Source: Atlanticothrix silvestris CENA357 (GTDB taxonomy: Bacteria; Cyanobacteriota; Cyanobacteriia; Cyanobacteriales; Nostocaceae). Taken from it: a DNA stretch of 64,000 bases. The notes below the pieces were generated by a model. The model searched no databases, was not told the DNA's origin, and saw only the letters and a program-made list of their open reading frames with translations. The position numbers and the translations under genes are program-made. The stretch spans positions 1 to 64,000 of the forward strand of contig NZ_JAECZB010000102.1 in NCBI RefSeq assembly GCF_016056295.1, given 5' to 3'. Positions 63,480-64,000 of this stretch are shown piece after piece (position 1 is the first letter of the stretch; each line of letters begins with the position of its first letter).

Positions 63480-64000
63480 CTAGGCTGCGGAAATTTTGGG
63501 TGCTTCAGCCTTAGGTTCTACGATTTTTTTTAGTGTTTCCTCATCAAAAACGTTTAAGTCAAACCAAAAAGTGGTTCCCACCCCAACTTCACTGACCAGA
63601 TGCACCTTGCTACGATGCCTTTCCATGATGTTTCTCACAATTGATAGACCCAAGCCAGTACCTTCTAAAGTGTGAACTCGATTTTCTACACGGAAGAAGC
63701 GGTCAAAAATTGCTTGTTGGTCTTCTGAGGCAATACCAATGCCAGTATCAGAGATTTCCACCCGCACTTGAGAAGACAGAGTATGAGAAGTGGGCTTGGA
63801 ATCTAATTGGTAAGTACGGATGGCCACCTTGCCACCTGCCTGAGTGAATTTCAAAGCATTGCCAACTAAATTAGCTAAAACTTGCAGCAACAAATCATAA
63901 TTACCCACGACTAATGGTAAATTGGGAGCGACTTCTTGAATTAGTTCAATGCCTTTATCTCTAGCATTGAGTTGGTAAGTACGTAGCGTTTGTTCGATCG
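63480..64000 (-). CDS. nblS: Sensor histidine kinase, NblS-type, C-terminal part
   Basis: The 3' 173 codons are present, and the gene runs off the right edge. Visible are the N box VLANLVGNALKFTQAGG, a G box SDTGIGIASEDQQAIFDRFF, and VENRVHTLEGTGLGLSIVRN followed by LVSEVGVGTTFWFDLNVF. The VENRVHTLEGTGLG and VHLVSEVGVGTTFWFDL-type stretches match NblS (Hik33/DspA), the conserved cyanobacterial kinase for high light, cold and nutrient stress. The H box and sensor domains lie outside the window, so the assignment rests on the C-terminus. Confidence 0.8.
   Translation of the reverse strand, partial: IEQTLRTYQLNARDKGIELIQEVAPNLPLVVGNYDLLLQVLANLVGNALKFTQAGGKVAIRTYQLDSKPTSHTLSSQVRVEISDTGIGIASEDQQAIFDRFFRVENRVHTLEGTGLGLSIVRNIMERHRSKVHLVSEVGVGTTFWFDLNVFDEETLKKIVEPKAEAPKISAA

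Overview
The window looks like chromosomal DNA of a filamentous, heterocyst-forming cyanobacterium of the Nostoc/Anabaena group. The evidence is the very frequent HIP1 octamer GCGATCGC, a Cph1-type phytochrome with its Rcp1-type response regulator, an NblS-type sensor kinase, a PatA-type regulator, many short tandem heptamer repeats and small palindromic elements, and above all a gene cluster with hepC and hepA that matches, from memory, the heterocyst envelope polysaccharide (HEP) island of Nostoc sp. PCC 7120.

1-10.8 kb is a mosaic of housekeeping genes and debris. It starts with an IS200/IS605 remnant (tnpA plus a gutted tnpB), then a cation efflux protein, a membrane desaturase fused to a short-chain dehydrogenase, a retropepsin-like protease, an S4 RNA-binding protein, a uridine phosphorylase and moaE. 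Between them sit a ~2.1 kb relic of a giant Ser/Thr kinase-ATPase-histidine kinase that has lost three internal blocks, and several small inverted-repeat elements. One of these (a ~130-bp MITE with 8-bp target duplications) occurs twice, and the second copy is split by a deletion derivative of an IS4-family element.

10.8-15.6 kb is a minus-strand light-signalling cluster: phytochrome, Rcp1-like regulator, and a REC-GAF-histidine kinase. Both photoreceptor-type proteins have unusual residues around the chromophore-binding cysteine. 16-28.7 kb carries a DUF1400-type alpha/beta hydrolase, an EamA transporter, higBA with a clear operator, an Eis-like acetyltransferase, ligA, a broken phd-vapC locus whose toxin is fused to a Uma2 tail, a VWA protein, glpQ, vapBC and a PatA-like regulator. 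29.3-33.1 kb is a plus-strand VWA / PP2C / kinase-TPR operon of the TerY-P type, closed by a strong terminator.

33.5-57.6 kb is the polysaccharide island, all on the plus strand: nucleotide-sugar synthesis and modification (rfbF, lhgO, an epimerase, a PhyH dioxygenase, rfbC, a COG4091-type oxidoreductase), glycosyltransferases, a Wzc-like co-polymerase, hepC, the hepA exporter, six further glycosyltransferase genes and a Wzy-like membrane protein. Together they would build and export the heterocyst envelope polysaccharide. The island is peppered with heptamer repeats and holds a 353-bp element with perfect terminal repeats and a 10-bp target duplication. 57.9-63.4 kb encodes the intact 1812-residue paralogue of the relic at 6.6 kb, and the right edge enters the 3' end of an nblS-like sensor kinase. 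No tRNA, rRNA or CRISPR array was recognised.
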